Assembly (NCBI GenBank): GCA_050084515.1
Contig: CM114271.1
Span: forward strand, 27,466,001-27,530,000
Direction: 5' to 3'
Source: Blasia pusilla
Lineage: Eukaryota > Marchantiophyta > Marchantiopsida > Blasiales
DNA: 64,000 nt
Both the position numbers and the translations under genes were made by a program. Positions within the stretch are counted from its first letter, which is position 1; each line of letters begins with the position of its first letter. The notes beneath the pieces are model-generated. The model was given only the letters and a program-made list of their open reading frames with translations. It was not told the origin of the DNA and searched no databases. Positions 22,277-32,344 of the stretch are shown piece after piece.

Positions 22277-22500
22277 CGCAACCTGTCGGACTCTGACGAG
22301 TTGATATGTTCACTTTTCCAGCGGAGACCACTCTTTGAATACAAATTATCTGACAACCCGTCGGAGTCCGACTGGTTGTAACCAAACAATCACAAATCGG
22401 AATGCTATCCGTCGGACTCCGATGGGTTGCAATATTTAGCTCGTAGCTACCATTCCGACCATGAGGTGTGGCAACCTGTCGGAGTCTGACGGGTTGTAGG
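22277..22500. repeat. Palindromic motif cluster 3
   Basis: Four further palindromes downstream of the 65-bp array in the same intron (22277, 22353, 22407, 22470). They have CAACCCGTCGGA-type arms rather than CAACTCGTCGGA, so two arm subtypes coexist in one intron. Confidence 0.8.
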
Positions 22501-24839
22501 AACCCATGTAGCTTGCAAAAATTCTTATATTGTGTTTGGATGTGCAGGATTGTATCTGAGGGGAATGTCACCCACCACTGGATCCAGAATTGCGATCGGG
22601 TGAAGAAAGTGCTAACGACGCACCCGGCAGAGTACAAGGGGTTCTTGGGCGATGCTTGTAAATGAGATGCTGGCGAAGGGGGCTCAAATAAAAAAAAAGA
22701 CTTGGGAAAATATATTTATTTCCCAAGATGCAGCCGTGACAATCCTTGCTGGTTGAAGCTACAGGCCACCAAGAAGAGCGCTTCATTGGAGTTGGAGCGG
22801 AGGAAGAATATGTCTGTGTCTGAGCGTGCTAAGTTCATCCAAGTTGCAGTATCTGCAGCTACGAAGTACACTGCAAGGAAGATCCAGCGCTACATCGCCA
22901 TTCTCAACCCCAAACTTGGCCCCGATTTCTACAAGGAGCTGAAGGCGATAGTCAAGCGCCAGCGGAAGAGGGATGAAGATCTGCAGGGTCGGATTGGGGA
23001 GAAAGTATCTCTCAATCGCGTCCATCGATTTGCCTTGTCTGGAATTTCAGAATTTAGGAGAATCCGACTGATGAAAATCAGTCTCGAGGGCATAGAGGCC
23101 CAAAAGAGGGCGGCACACCATCCTCCGGGTGTCTCTGTTCCAGTGATCTCCCACTGGCTCCGTGAATGATCATTCTGGGACGCGTTGCGGCCTCTCGAGA
23201 AGTCCATGCTCGTGGGTCTCCAAGCCGAGCTGAAAAAAATAGAGCCTGTTCCGAAGGAAGCAAACCTAGAGAGTGGTAAAGATTTCGAACTTTGGCTGGA
23301 TGACATCTGGGACAAGCCCATAAAAAACCCACTCTTCAGGATGATGTTTAAGGATCACATCCTCCCTCAAGCAGACCTTGATGAAGAAATAGAAGCGAAG
23401 AAAAAAGATTTCACAAAGAAAAAATGAGATCTTCAAGGGCAGGCGGCCAATGCATCTCGACTAAGAGCTACCCAACGCATGGTATTCAGGTACCTCGTCC
23501 ATTGTAAGAATGCAGGTACGTGGCGAAAAATACCGGCAGCCTGCAAATTGTGGGCTTCTCCGCTTGATGGAGAGACATTTTCCATGTACGACATGGAGAT
23601 GGCTCAAAGCATGTCTGACTGGGAGGTGGAGAATTGCCCCATCTGGCTGGACTTCAACAACCCTGAGGACATAACCGAGAAAAACTTACGCATGGACTAT
23701 GATGCAGAGGCCGCAGGTAGGGACGACATCCCCAATTTCGTGCAGCCTGAAGACGTTTTTGAAGGAGATGCAGAGGAGCAAGCCCTCGAGACAGCGGAGT
23801 TGGTGTCAAAGGTTGTCACCGCCAAGGACAAATCTACGGCGGGTCTCAAAGCCAAGGTGAGGGGATCGAAGAATTTTGAGGCCGAGTCTTCCCAAAAAGA
23901 GGCTGAGAATTCAATGCGAGAGGCAGAATCGTCCGGGCGGGCGGGGAGAGAGGGTCGGACCAGGTCCTCCACCAGAGTCAGAGGTAATAGAGACCCCAAC
24001 AAGCCAACCACAGACTCGGGAAAAGCGGAAGCGCTTCCCACGGGTTGCTCATGGCAAAAAAAATCACTAACACTTGTAAAACAACCCGTCGGACTCCGAC
24101 ATGTTGCTCCAATGTTAGGACTATAACTAAGTTCTCTAGGGTTAAACGAAGTTCTTTGGGGACGAGTTGCACATTGTGTCACCATACTGATAGTAGACCT
24201 TTCTTGTTGTTGCATACTGAAATTAGCTCTTTCTTGTTGGTGACATTGTTTCCAACGTGCTTCTTTACAGATGGACCACTCCTTTGTCTACTGTTTTGTA
24301 AGGCCCGAGCACAACTTCCAATTGTTTCAGATCCTCGATCCAGTGGATCCATGCTCCGATGGGTACAGCTTAGATAGTTTATACAATTCTCCCCCGGGAA
24401 TTTACATGCAAAATGGTACCCCCTTACTTGGAGGAAGGGAAAAGTCGCCAGTGCTGATGCAAACGCTCATCGAGCTCTGCTCAAGGCCGGGTGACTTGGT
24501 GTTCGACTTAGTGGGCCTTTCAAGGGCGAGTATCAGAGGCGCCTGGGATAGTGGCAAGAACATTCTCTGCCTTGAGGGAAGCCATGAATTGTTTGACCTT
24601 TGCAAAGAGGCAAAGGCAGATTACGACAGGCTAGTTGGGGCGTATAACTCTCCTCCGAAGCCGAGAGCTCCGGTTCCAGACCCACCATTGTTAGTGACAC
24701 CATCCTCACTTCCCACGATTCCAAAAATTGGGAGGGCAAGGCCGATAGTAATTCTGGAAGAGCTCTCGAACGATGATGAGTGAGTTCAAAGAACTCAAGG
24801 ACCCAGCTTGACTGCAGCGTTTTGGAGTAGGGATTTATT

Positions 24840-26050
24840 TGATGATGAGGCAAAAAAATTCTTAGAATAGATCAAATGTAAAGTTCAGAGCTTCCTTCGG
24901 ATGTAATAAAGGACAAGATTTTTTCGAACTATGATGGTGTTTGTAAAATTTTTCTGAATATCTTTATTTGTCTTATCAATTGTGATCGTCTATGTACTCT
25001 GACAATTCATATTGCAACCTGTCGGATTCCGATAGGTTGGCTGCGTGAGTGATTGGACTCTTTCCCTGTTAGTCCAACTTTAGAGGCATTCTGGCGGGCT
25101 TCTTCACTTTGGCACCTTCCCCTAGTTTCGTCAAACAAGTCTTAGGCTTCCTCTCTTCTCTAAGACGTGTTGGATTCCTACTACCTGTCGGATTGCCATG
25201 ATGGTGTCTCCAAGGACGGAGCACATATGGATATTGGATGGGTGTCACCTTGCAGAGCGTACAAGATTTATTGCCGAGGAAGGCGGAGGGACTCAAATCA
25301 GGTTACATGGGACCGTTATGGTGTACCTAGGGGGTGCCAAGGCTCTCAAATTTGCCTACATTTTCGATCCCCATCTACAATCGGCCAGAGAAGCCACTGG
25401 TATCCCAAGACATTCCTTTTGTAAAGGAATCTAGGAGAGTTAGGAGTAAATTTGTAGATGACGAGGCTGAAGAAATCATAGACTAGATCAAATGTACATT
25501 TCCGAGCTTCCTTCGGATGTAATAAAGGACAAGATTTTTTTCAAACGATAATGGTGTTTGTAAAAGTTTGCTGAATATTTTTTTTTAACTTGTCGATTGT
25601 GTTCGTCTAGCTACTCATAATGTTTATTTTGCAACCCGTCTGATTCCGACGGGTTGCAACTTTTCACTTTTTGACCACTGCAACTTTTTAACCATTTCTA
25701 GGCGAGCTGTCGGATTCTCACAGGTTGGCTGCTTGAGGGATCGGACTCTTTCCTTGTGAGGCCAACTTCTGAGGCATTGTGGCGGGCTTCTTCACTTTTG
25801 GCTTGTTCCCCTAATATCGTCAAACCAATCGTAGGCTTCTTTTCATCTCTAAGACGTGCTGGATTCCTACTACCTGTCGGATTGCCATTTCAGATTCCCA
25901 ACCAGTTGGATTTTCGTGGGTGCAGGGTGGAATGGAATCACTTCTCAAAAGCTTTCCTTTTTTATGGTGAGCTTGCTTGCAAGGGGTGCAAGCCATCTGA
26001 TTCTGACAGGTTGCAAGAGTTGCAACCTGTAAAATTCCGACGGATTGGGA
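24840..26050 (+). repeat. Duplicated 3' end of the MULE second gene with palindromes
   Basis: The 3' flank 24840-25200 ('gatgatgaggcaaaaaaatt', 'gcttccttcggatgtaataa', 'ctaagacgtgttggattcct') is repeated in diverged form at 25455-25880. The 'atgtaataaaggacaag' phrase may be the polyadenylation zone. Between the two copies (25198-25434) is a 78-residue plus-strand frame (RTEHIWILDGCHLAERTRFI...) that may be a diverged last exon or a duplicate gene end. Palindromes occur at 25014, 25632, 25700, 25875 (half), 25985 and 26018. Confidence 0.6.
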
Positions 26051-26523
26051 GGGGTGCAACTTCTGGGTTTCTCAGATTTAGGATGTGAATGAAGGGACAT
26101 CAGTTCCTCTTTACTCCAGACAGCTAACAATCTTTTGGTTCAATTATCATCTCCTGTGTTCACATTTCACAAAGTTGGTCTTTATTTGAACCTTTCATTG
26201 AGATGAGATTGCTACTTTTGGTCATATTATTTGCCAATGGTCCTCCAACAAAAATACCCCTAAGCACATCTTACTGTAGACTGAGCCAGGAAATGTGAAG
26301 AAACTTAGGCTCACATGGAGAGTGATGGAAAAATGTTTGTAGTGGTCTTATGATGTCTACTTGTTTTTCATCCCCTGGAAAAAAAAGGTTTCTTTAGGCC
26401 CAAATGTGAACCACTACCTACTCTCTTCTAAAGATTTCATGAATTTGAAAGCAAACAAAAATTTCAAATATGTCAAAAAACTTTGAAGAAAGGAGGCGGA
26501 TTTGGCCCTTTTTTTTTAAGAGA

Positions 26524-26573
26524 GACTCTCCTCTCTTCCTCTCTTCCTCTCTCCTGCCAGAATACCAACCCCC
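26524..26573 (-). repeat. MULE right terminal inverted repeat
   Basis: On the minus strand it starts GGGGGTTGGTATTCTGGCAG and continues into the same GAGAGGAA purine run as the left end. It is immediately followed outside by the duplicated ATGTGGGCT. Confidence 0.7.
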
Positions 26574-27237
26574 ATGTGGGCTTTGCTTTGTGAATCAGCA
26601 CCGCATCTTGGACTCTCCTCCGTAGTTCTTGGTCAAGTACCCCGTACCAATACTGGATTGATTGCGCCTCACTCACTCCATACGTAGCAATGATCAGCCT
26701 CCTCATGCGTGTGAATGCCTCTCTTAGACTCTCACCTGATCGTCGCTGAAAATCCTGTAGACTCTTCAGCTTGTCGGTGCGTACGCCATGGTAGCTCTTC
26801 CCCGACTGTCGGAAGAACTCCACTGTGGGGCTAAAGCTCGATGGCCCTCTACCACCAGAGATCTTTGCCACATCACGTGTCTAACTGCCCTCCTCTCCAT
26901 CTAGTCTCCTGGCTGATGGTGTGGGTCTCTCTCCTCTCACAATCCCATCATATGCCTCGTGACCACTAGTGGACATATACCCTGGAGCCCAATACATCCT
27001 CCAGGCATCGATCTCTACTAAATATAGTGATCAAAACTCCATGTAATCATCCATCAAAGGACCCTCCAAGTGCTGGAATAACCCCTTCCATGCCATGAAA
27101 GGGTTGAACCGTGTCGGGGTCCGTATCTCCTGGAAGTCGCACCACGTGTCAAACTCCTGGATAAAATCATCTAAGTCGATGGTGCCCACTGCACCCAAGA
27201 AACGACGCATTCCCCGATGGCCCATGTCGTCCAACAT
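26574..27237 (-). pseudogene. Family B gag fragment (right of MULE)
   Basis: The minus strand reads MGHRGMRRFLGAVGTIDLDD, then FIQEFDTWCDFQEIRTPTRF and FNPFMAWKGLFQHLEGPLMD. Further on comes RSGESLREAFTRMRRLIIATYG, the capsid-like gag region of gypsy elements. It aligns with the gag of element B at 34078-34735. The 3' end of the gene continues on the far side of the MULE (14829-14914). Stops lie near 26880 and 27030. Confidence 0.75.
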
Positions 27238-27558
27238 GAGAAAGATGGCTTAGGAAAGCGATCTTCCTCTCTTATATAGGGTTGGGAAGAGCCAAAAGGC
27301 TCTTTCCCTAAAAGTAGCCCTCCCGTTGGTAACCTGCGCGCACAGGTTACTAGGGGCGGGTGACCTGGTCAACAAGTCATTCGGCTGTGAAAGACCTCAA
27401 CATGAAAGTTGTCAAAAACAACGTTCGTGACACAATGGACCTATCCTCAACCTCATCCAACACAGTGGGACAAAGTTACACTCCAGATAGTCCATTGGCT
27501 CCTACGCCCTATCCACGATAGATCTCCGCCTATCAACTACCCAGATGTGACAGTTGTC
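27231..27558 (-). repeat. Family B LTR (left copy), joined directly to gag
   Basis: About 325 bp, matching 36721-37051. It starts TGTCACATCTGGGTAG on the minus strand at 27555 and has a TATATAAGAG promoter box (27271-27280). At 27229-27233 it passes straight into gag coding sequence, whereas the right copy has about 1.8 kb of leader in between. It serves as the apparent 3' LTR of element B and also as the 5' LTR of the MULE-split element. Confidence 0.75.
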
Positions 27559-27769
27559 GTGCGCATACATATCGCTACACAACATACATCGCTGGTCACA
27601 TCTACACCACACAACATCAATCTTCCCCACACATGGGTCGATCCACACATGTACAAAAATCAACTTATACATATACATGGAGATCACACAACCGCCCCCC
27701 TAGCTGGCAATTGGATCCCCCCTAACTCCAGATAGAAAATATCACATATCTCTCACATTACCTACAACC

Positions 27770-29440
27770 CTATACACATCCATCGTCCCGTGGGAACCAC
27801 ATCAAGGGGGGGGTCAGACATGACATATGCCACCCTCGAGAACAACCATCACATACCAATATGGTGGTTGCACCCCTCGCAGATCCGCACAACATACACC
27901 TCAAGCCTCTAGGTACCACTGCCAAGCTCGGATCCACTGGCTCATCTACGTTCGGAAGATGATATGGCCCACAATTGCGCACATGATCCTTCCAAACCAT
28001 ACCATCTCGTCCCTCCAACATGAGGACTCCGGTCGGTAATAACTCGCGTACACGTAGGATCGTGCGCCCTGCAGTGACATCTAGCGTCGTGTGTGCCTCT
28101 AGCTGTAAATACACGTAATCTCCAGGATGAAACCTCCTAATCCTTGGACAATAACCTCCTCCACGAATGGTCGCGTACCTCAATATATCTCTATGTTGAG
28201 CAATAGCTAAGTTCTCAAAGGCCATAGGCATAACTCTAGGAAAATCCTCCGCCCTTTGAGAACATGCTTATATCCACACATCTGGATCATCAAGATCTAA
28301 CACCTCTACCATGTCACATCGAATCGCTTCAGGTAAATCTGGCTCTCTCTCAAAGAGAAAAAAGTACGATGAAAATGACGCCAAGGATGCCTGTCGACTA
28401 AAGCGATAATCCATAGCCAACCATGGCAAGTGTAGGTCCCACTCCATCAACTATCCCTACTGCAAGCCATAATTGCGCAATCCTCTCTTCACCGTCTGTA
28501 CCACTCTCTCCGCCAACCCATCTGCCTCAAGATGATCTCTGGACGTGGTGCGGTGATCTATCAGCACCTCATCACACAAGGCCTGAAACTCTCCCCTGAA
28601 CTCGGTACGTTGGTCAGTCAACACCTCCGCCGGTGCACCAAAGTGACTAAGCACATGATCTAGAAATGCATAAGTTGGTTCCTCGCTCACCTTGTCCGGT
28701 AGTGCCACCAACTCTATCCACTTGGAGAAATGCTCCACCATAACCAACATGTACATATGATGACGCCCCGTCAATGGCAAAGGTCCCGCAAAGTCTAAAC
28801 TCCACCGATAACCTAAACCCATAATCAAAAAAGGATGTAACTACGGAGTGGGAGCATTGAAGGATGCTAGCACTCTGTCACATATCATACATCTGGCCAC
28901 AAACTGTTGTACCCCAGTATGCATGCCGCGTGACCAATACTAAATCTGGAGTAAGCTGTAAGTACGCTTCACTCCAAAATGTCCCAACTCCTCATGGGCA
29001 TGTCGTACTACACATGCTCGCTAGGAAGGATGAGGTACCACTCGTATCCTACCATCTCCCCATACCCGCAAAATGTGAGTCCCCTCCCACCTGAACCTCT
29101 TGGCTCTCTGTAGGATCCGATCCCGCTCCCTTGCACTCACTATGCTTGCTATGACGCTAGTGCGCAAGAACTCCAAAACCTCCACGTCGTCATGGATATC
29201 ACGACCACCTGTCGCCTCCTCACTGATCTCCGGATCCAAAGACTCATCATCCAATCCCACCACTGAAGTCACCACATGTGGTTGACCTGCCATAGTCAAC
29301 CAACAAAGATAGGCATATGCATGCCAATCGGGCACCATCTCCTCATCACTCTCTCCGTGCCATCGAGCTCCTGTGTCGTCTCTCTGACTCGAACCTAACC
29401 CATCCGCATCTTGGTTCAGCCGACTTGGCCTATGAACCAC
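27770..29440 (-). pseudogene. Element B integrase with damaged PHD finger
   Basis: The core is well preserved: WSLDFAGPLPLTGRHHMYML (Asp1), AEVLTDQRTEFRGEF (Asp2) and HLEADGLAERVVQTVKRG (Glu), so the DDE triad is visible. The upstream connector HRPSRLNQDADGLGSSQ links to RNase H. After stops near 28260-28450 the C-terminal part continues (FHPGDYVYLQ, LMLEGRDGMVWKDHVRN). The PHD finger keeps CMLC, CDGC and HMSC, but a frameshift replaces the last Cys pair (ends FPRDDGCV). The finger in element A is complete, so this is secondary decay. Confidence 0.8.
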
Positions 29441-29945
29441 CTCAAACTCATACTCCTATAGTTATAGAGCCCACATGGCAAGCTTTCCCGTAAGCTTGTC
29501 AGACTCCATCAACCACCTCAAGGGCTGATGATCAGTGAAAGGGTTTCCGAATAAATAGCACGTGAAATGTGCCACGTCCCACACTGCAGCCAAGCACTCT
29601 CCCTCGTAGGAGTTGTACTTTGCCTCTGCAATATTGTTCTATCGGCTCGCGTAAGCCACCACGAACTCCCTCTCCTCGTCATCCCTCTGAGTAAGCACTG
29701 CTCCTAGACCCAACATGCTCCAATCCATATGTAACTGGAATGGGCGACCCCTAACGGATCTCTGTAAAATGGGTGAGGACGTCAACCTATCCTTGAGCTC
29801 CTGAAATGCTCGCTCCTGATATTCTCCCCACAACCAAACCTGATTTGCTAACTGATCGCATGAGCGTTTTGAGACTATTTTATGAATATCCAAGGTTACT
29901 TTGCCTTACTTCAATGTGTTAGACATTGAAGTAAGGTAAAGTCTC
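29441..29945 (-). pseudogene. Element B RNase H with 100-bp hairpin insertion
   Basis: The minus strand reads RGRPFQLHMDWSMLGLGAVL and REFVVAYASR, typical of gypsy RNase H. At about 29835-29945 the alignment to element A is broken by about 100 bp of unrelated sequence, which contains a hairpin (arms 29900-29917 and 29923-29940, one mismatch, 5-base loop). Confidence 0.65.
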
Positions 29946-30151
29946 GTCAACAAGGTCAAAGACTTTGCAATCGCACTAAGACCCTTGACATATCGTCAAT
30001 AGAAGTTCGCCACTCTAAGAAATGCTCGGACTTGACTCACATGTGTAGGGCGTGGAATCTGCGCAATAGCCTCTACCTTCGTCTGTTGAACGCCTAACCC
30101 ACTCGGGTATATGGTGTGTCCCAAATACTCAATCTCCTCCTGAAAGAATCT

Positions 30152-30960
30152 TCACTTGCCTGGATGTAACTTGAGTCCATGTAACTGCAATCGCCGAAAC
30201 GCCTCCTCCAGGTGTCGCTCATGCTCCTCAACCGTGGAATTGAAGATAAGAATATCATCTATGTAACATCGTACAAACTCCAAGCCAGCCAGAATCCTAT
30301 CCATCACTCTCTGAAACTCTGCAGGCGTGTTCTTCAACCCAAATGGTAAGAACCGCCACTGGTACAAGCAATCTCTCCTGAACCGATCTATTCCCCACAA
30401 TGTTGTCTTCTCCTTGTCCTCCACCCTGATAGGAAGCTGATGATAGCCAGCACGGAGATCTAACGTACTGAAGATACATACTCCCCATGTGATAACTCCA
30501 CAAGTCCTGCCTCCAACAAGTCATGACTCCTACTTTGAATCAAGGCTCGCTCCATATTGGAATACATGTAGGGTCGACGAAAGATCGGCGTATCACTAAC
30601 CAACTCAATCCGTATCCCGGGACCCTTCAGCGTACCCAAGTCTCTCATACTGAAGGCAAAAAAACTGACATGCCCTCTTAGAAACCTATGAACTTGCCAT
30701 CGCTCTCCTCCTATCAACTTGAGATCTATCACAGGTTCCCAAGTCTCCATCGTGACCTCACTCGGAGAGGACGCAACCTCCGGCTTTGGTTGCCATGTAG
30801 CAACCCTAGCCACCTCCGCAACAGCCACTCCACTCTGACCTCCTACACCATGCTCCATATCCAAAAAATGAACATGTGTTACTCTGGCCACCTTCGCACT
30901 CTCCGCTCGAACGACGTCCCAAGAAGTCCATGGGTGCCTATCTCTCCTCGTCTCGCCCCC
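30152..30960 (-). pseudogene. Element B reverse transcriptase (internally deleted)
   Basis: It keeps FLPFGLKNTPAEFQRVMDRI and the YIDD box, the thumb start LHGLKLHPGK, and in another frame LDLRAGYHQ-type sequence with the first Asp. Compared with element A, roughly 125 bp are missing at about 30475. The loss removes the block that in A carries MPAKKD and CGDYRPINRQT. The enzyme could not work. Confidence 0.8.
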
Positions 30961-31059
30961 AGCCAATGCCTGTATAGACCCTGGAGGCAATGGTCCAACT
31001 CGTGGACGTGACGGCATGGATGACACTCGCATCCGGCTCTGCTCAGCCATACCTGGGCT

Positions 31060-32010
31060 GACTATCCATGTGAGACATTTGAGGTCCATCGCCTGCCCCA
31101 ACACCTGTCTGCGGGATGCCTCAGTCATCCCTGGCACCGCCGTAGTACCTGTAACAAACCCCATGGTGCGCTCGCGCTCATCTGCTGGAGGCTCCTCCAA
31201 TGCTTCGGTCACCTCATCCCAAATCATGTCTGTCCCTCCCTGACGAAAGGCATGGGATGCTGGGAAGCTCACCAATGTAGGTACGGCTGCCCTCAACTCC
31301 CCCATCCTATTGGCCATCGCCAACGGTGGTCTATCATCCCACGTCACCACCTGAGATCGACGCCTTGAGCCCAAAATAGCATCCACTGTGAGATGTGGTG
31401 TTGTCTGGACTCCATCATATGCTCGACTCAGTACCTCTGATGGTATCAAGTTCGTCCACCACAATCGTTGACAATGGGCACCTGATCCAACTCTTCTGAA
31501 TCTAACAACACAGCAGGTCCCAACCAAGACCTCACCTGATGCACACTCGTCATCACACGTGCACGAGTGTCTCCCAACAACGGCACGTTCTCCAAAATGT
31601 ACGTTGGAGAACATGTATAACTCTCCTGCAAGTGTCGTACTACTCGTAGCATCTCCCAAAACATCCTTGGCCTCGGATCCTGCAATCCAAATCCTCGGCC
31701 AGCTGATGAATGACCCTGACATGGCCATCCAGCAATCACCAAATGAATGGTGCCAACTCTATCCAAATCTTGCGCCCCCACCAAAGAGATGTCGACGGGT
31801 AGTGTATGCTAATATCCCCGTACTGCAGATATCGGCAACAACTCAGGATACCTCTGGACCAATCTTGCCACGTAACGTAATGATACTCGCCGCACGGTCT
31901 TATCTCTCTCCACATAAAGGTACTGATGCACCTGTATGCCCGCCTGCAATACTGCTGGCAATCTAGTGCTAATCCTCCGAAGAGATCTAACACCCTAATA
32001 CCCTCCTCTG
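31060..32010 (-). pseudogene. Element B cytosine-C5 DNA methyltransferase domain
   Basis: The clearest DNMT copy. Motif I is VLDLFGG (about 31975-31995), followed after a one-base shift by a neighbouring frame that continues the fold. Motif IV is LVIAGWPCQGHSSAGRG (31690-31745), containing the catalytic Pro-Cys-Gln. Motif VI is ILENVPLLGD (about 31575-31605). Motif VIII is CQRLWWTNLIP, where the RxR is partly changed. Motifs IX-X are DERERTMGFVTGTT and RRQVLGQAMDLKCLTWIV. The AMGF...T, LG and W pattern and the compact size (about 320 residues) are like DNMT3/DRM catalytic domains; these methylate cytosine C5 de novo. It lies between protease and RT, fused in the polyprotein. Two frameshifts break it, but every catalytic motif is still readable. 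Confidence 0.85.
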
Positions 32011-32344
32011 GGCACTGCCACACAACGGGTGTGGTATCCAGTGGGGTCAAGGTCTCCACTCCAAGAACCCGATCGCCACGTGACTCTCGCTGCTGCGCGA
32101 TAAAAGCATGACTCCACGCTTGCCTCACGAGGTCATTGGCACTCCTCTGTAGCTCTCGAGTCGTACCCCACAATGGTGAAGAGGTCTCGCCAACATGGGA
32201 AGAGACACCCGCCATGGCCTGTCTCTCCGTGGGACTATCCGCTACTAGGACATCCTCCGCATGTGCGTTCCCCTCCAACAACTCTCTTGGCGAGCTAACA
32301 CTAGCTGTGAAAGCTGCCAACGTGGTCACAGACTCGCCTCGTGA

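Larger units (their letters stand above)
21736..22547 (+). other. Intron 2 of the MULE second gene, with palindrome array
   Basis: Donor AACAC|GTAAGTTTCC, acceptor TGTGCAG|GATTGTATC. Joining gives Asn-Thr-Ile-Val in frame. The 812-bp intron is almost entirely built of palindromic motifs, including a tandem 65-bp array. Confidence 0.75.
20531..24783 (+). pseudogene. MULE second gene: ParB-like plus N4/N6 DNA methyltransferase-like
   Basis: A decayed multi-exon gene. It starts at ATG 20531 with a basic, proline-rich head (MTRKKTQASKPGSFTPKSK) followed by a charged coiled-coil segment (EERKREAEMHKQELLAKRVE). Introns 21167-21264 and 21736-22547 have good GT/AG ends, and joining restores the frame. 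The exon at 21419-21735 holds YFFIWDGNHRFMAWTQF and ends AMHVMNT, resembling the DGNHR box and following helix of ParB/Srx-type domains. 22548-24040 is long, charged and unrecognised. The exon from 24271 reads REKSPVLMQTLIELCSRPGD followed by LVFDLVG and GAWDSGKNILCLEGS. This is the layout of N4/N6 methyltransferase motif X and motif I, though the usual DPFxGSG is degraded to DLVGLSR. A catalytic S/DPPY/W motif was not found. There are stops at 20747, about 20836, 23168 and 23425. Confidence 0.55.
14915..26573. mobile_element. 11.66-kb MULE-type DNA transposon with two divergent genes
   Basis: Boundaries are set by the interrupted family B gag. The 9-bp ATGTGGGCT is present on both sides (14906-14914 and 26574-26582), and element B gives the empty-site sequence at 34078-34086. 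A 9-bp target duplication is characteristic of Mutator-like elements. The ends are G-rich outward (GAGGTGCGGT; GGGGGTTGGT on the other strand) and share an identical 26-bp subterminal purine block in inverted orientation (14930-14955 versus 26526-26551). Inside are a decayed MULE transposase gene (minus), a long shared promoter region, a second multi-exon gene (plus) with ParB-like and N4/N6-methyltransferase-like segments, and dozens of palindromic motifs in noncoding parts. Both genes carry stops, so the copy looks inactive. Confidence 0.85.

Noticed and set aside
22568-24215. Minus-strand frames opposite the MULE second gene
   Set aside because: The plus strand has consistent splice sites and domain motifs. 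The minus frames have none.
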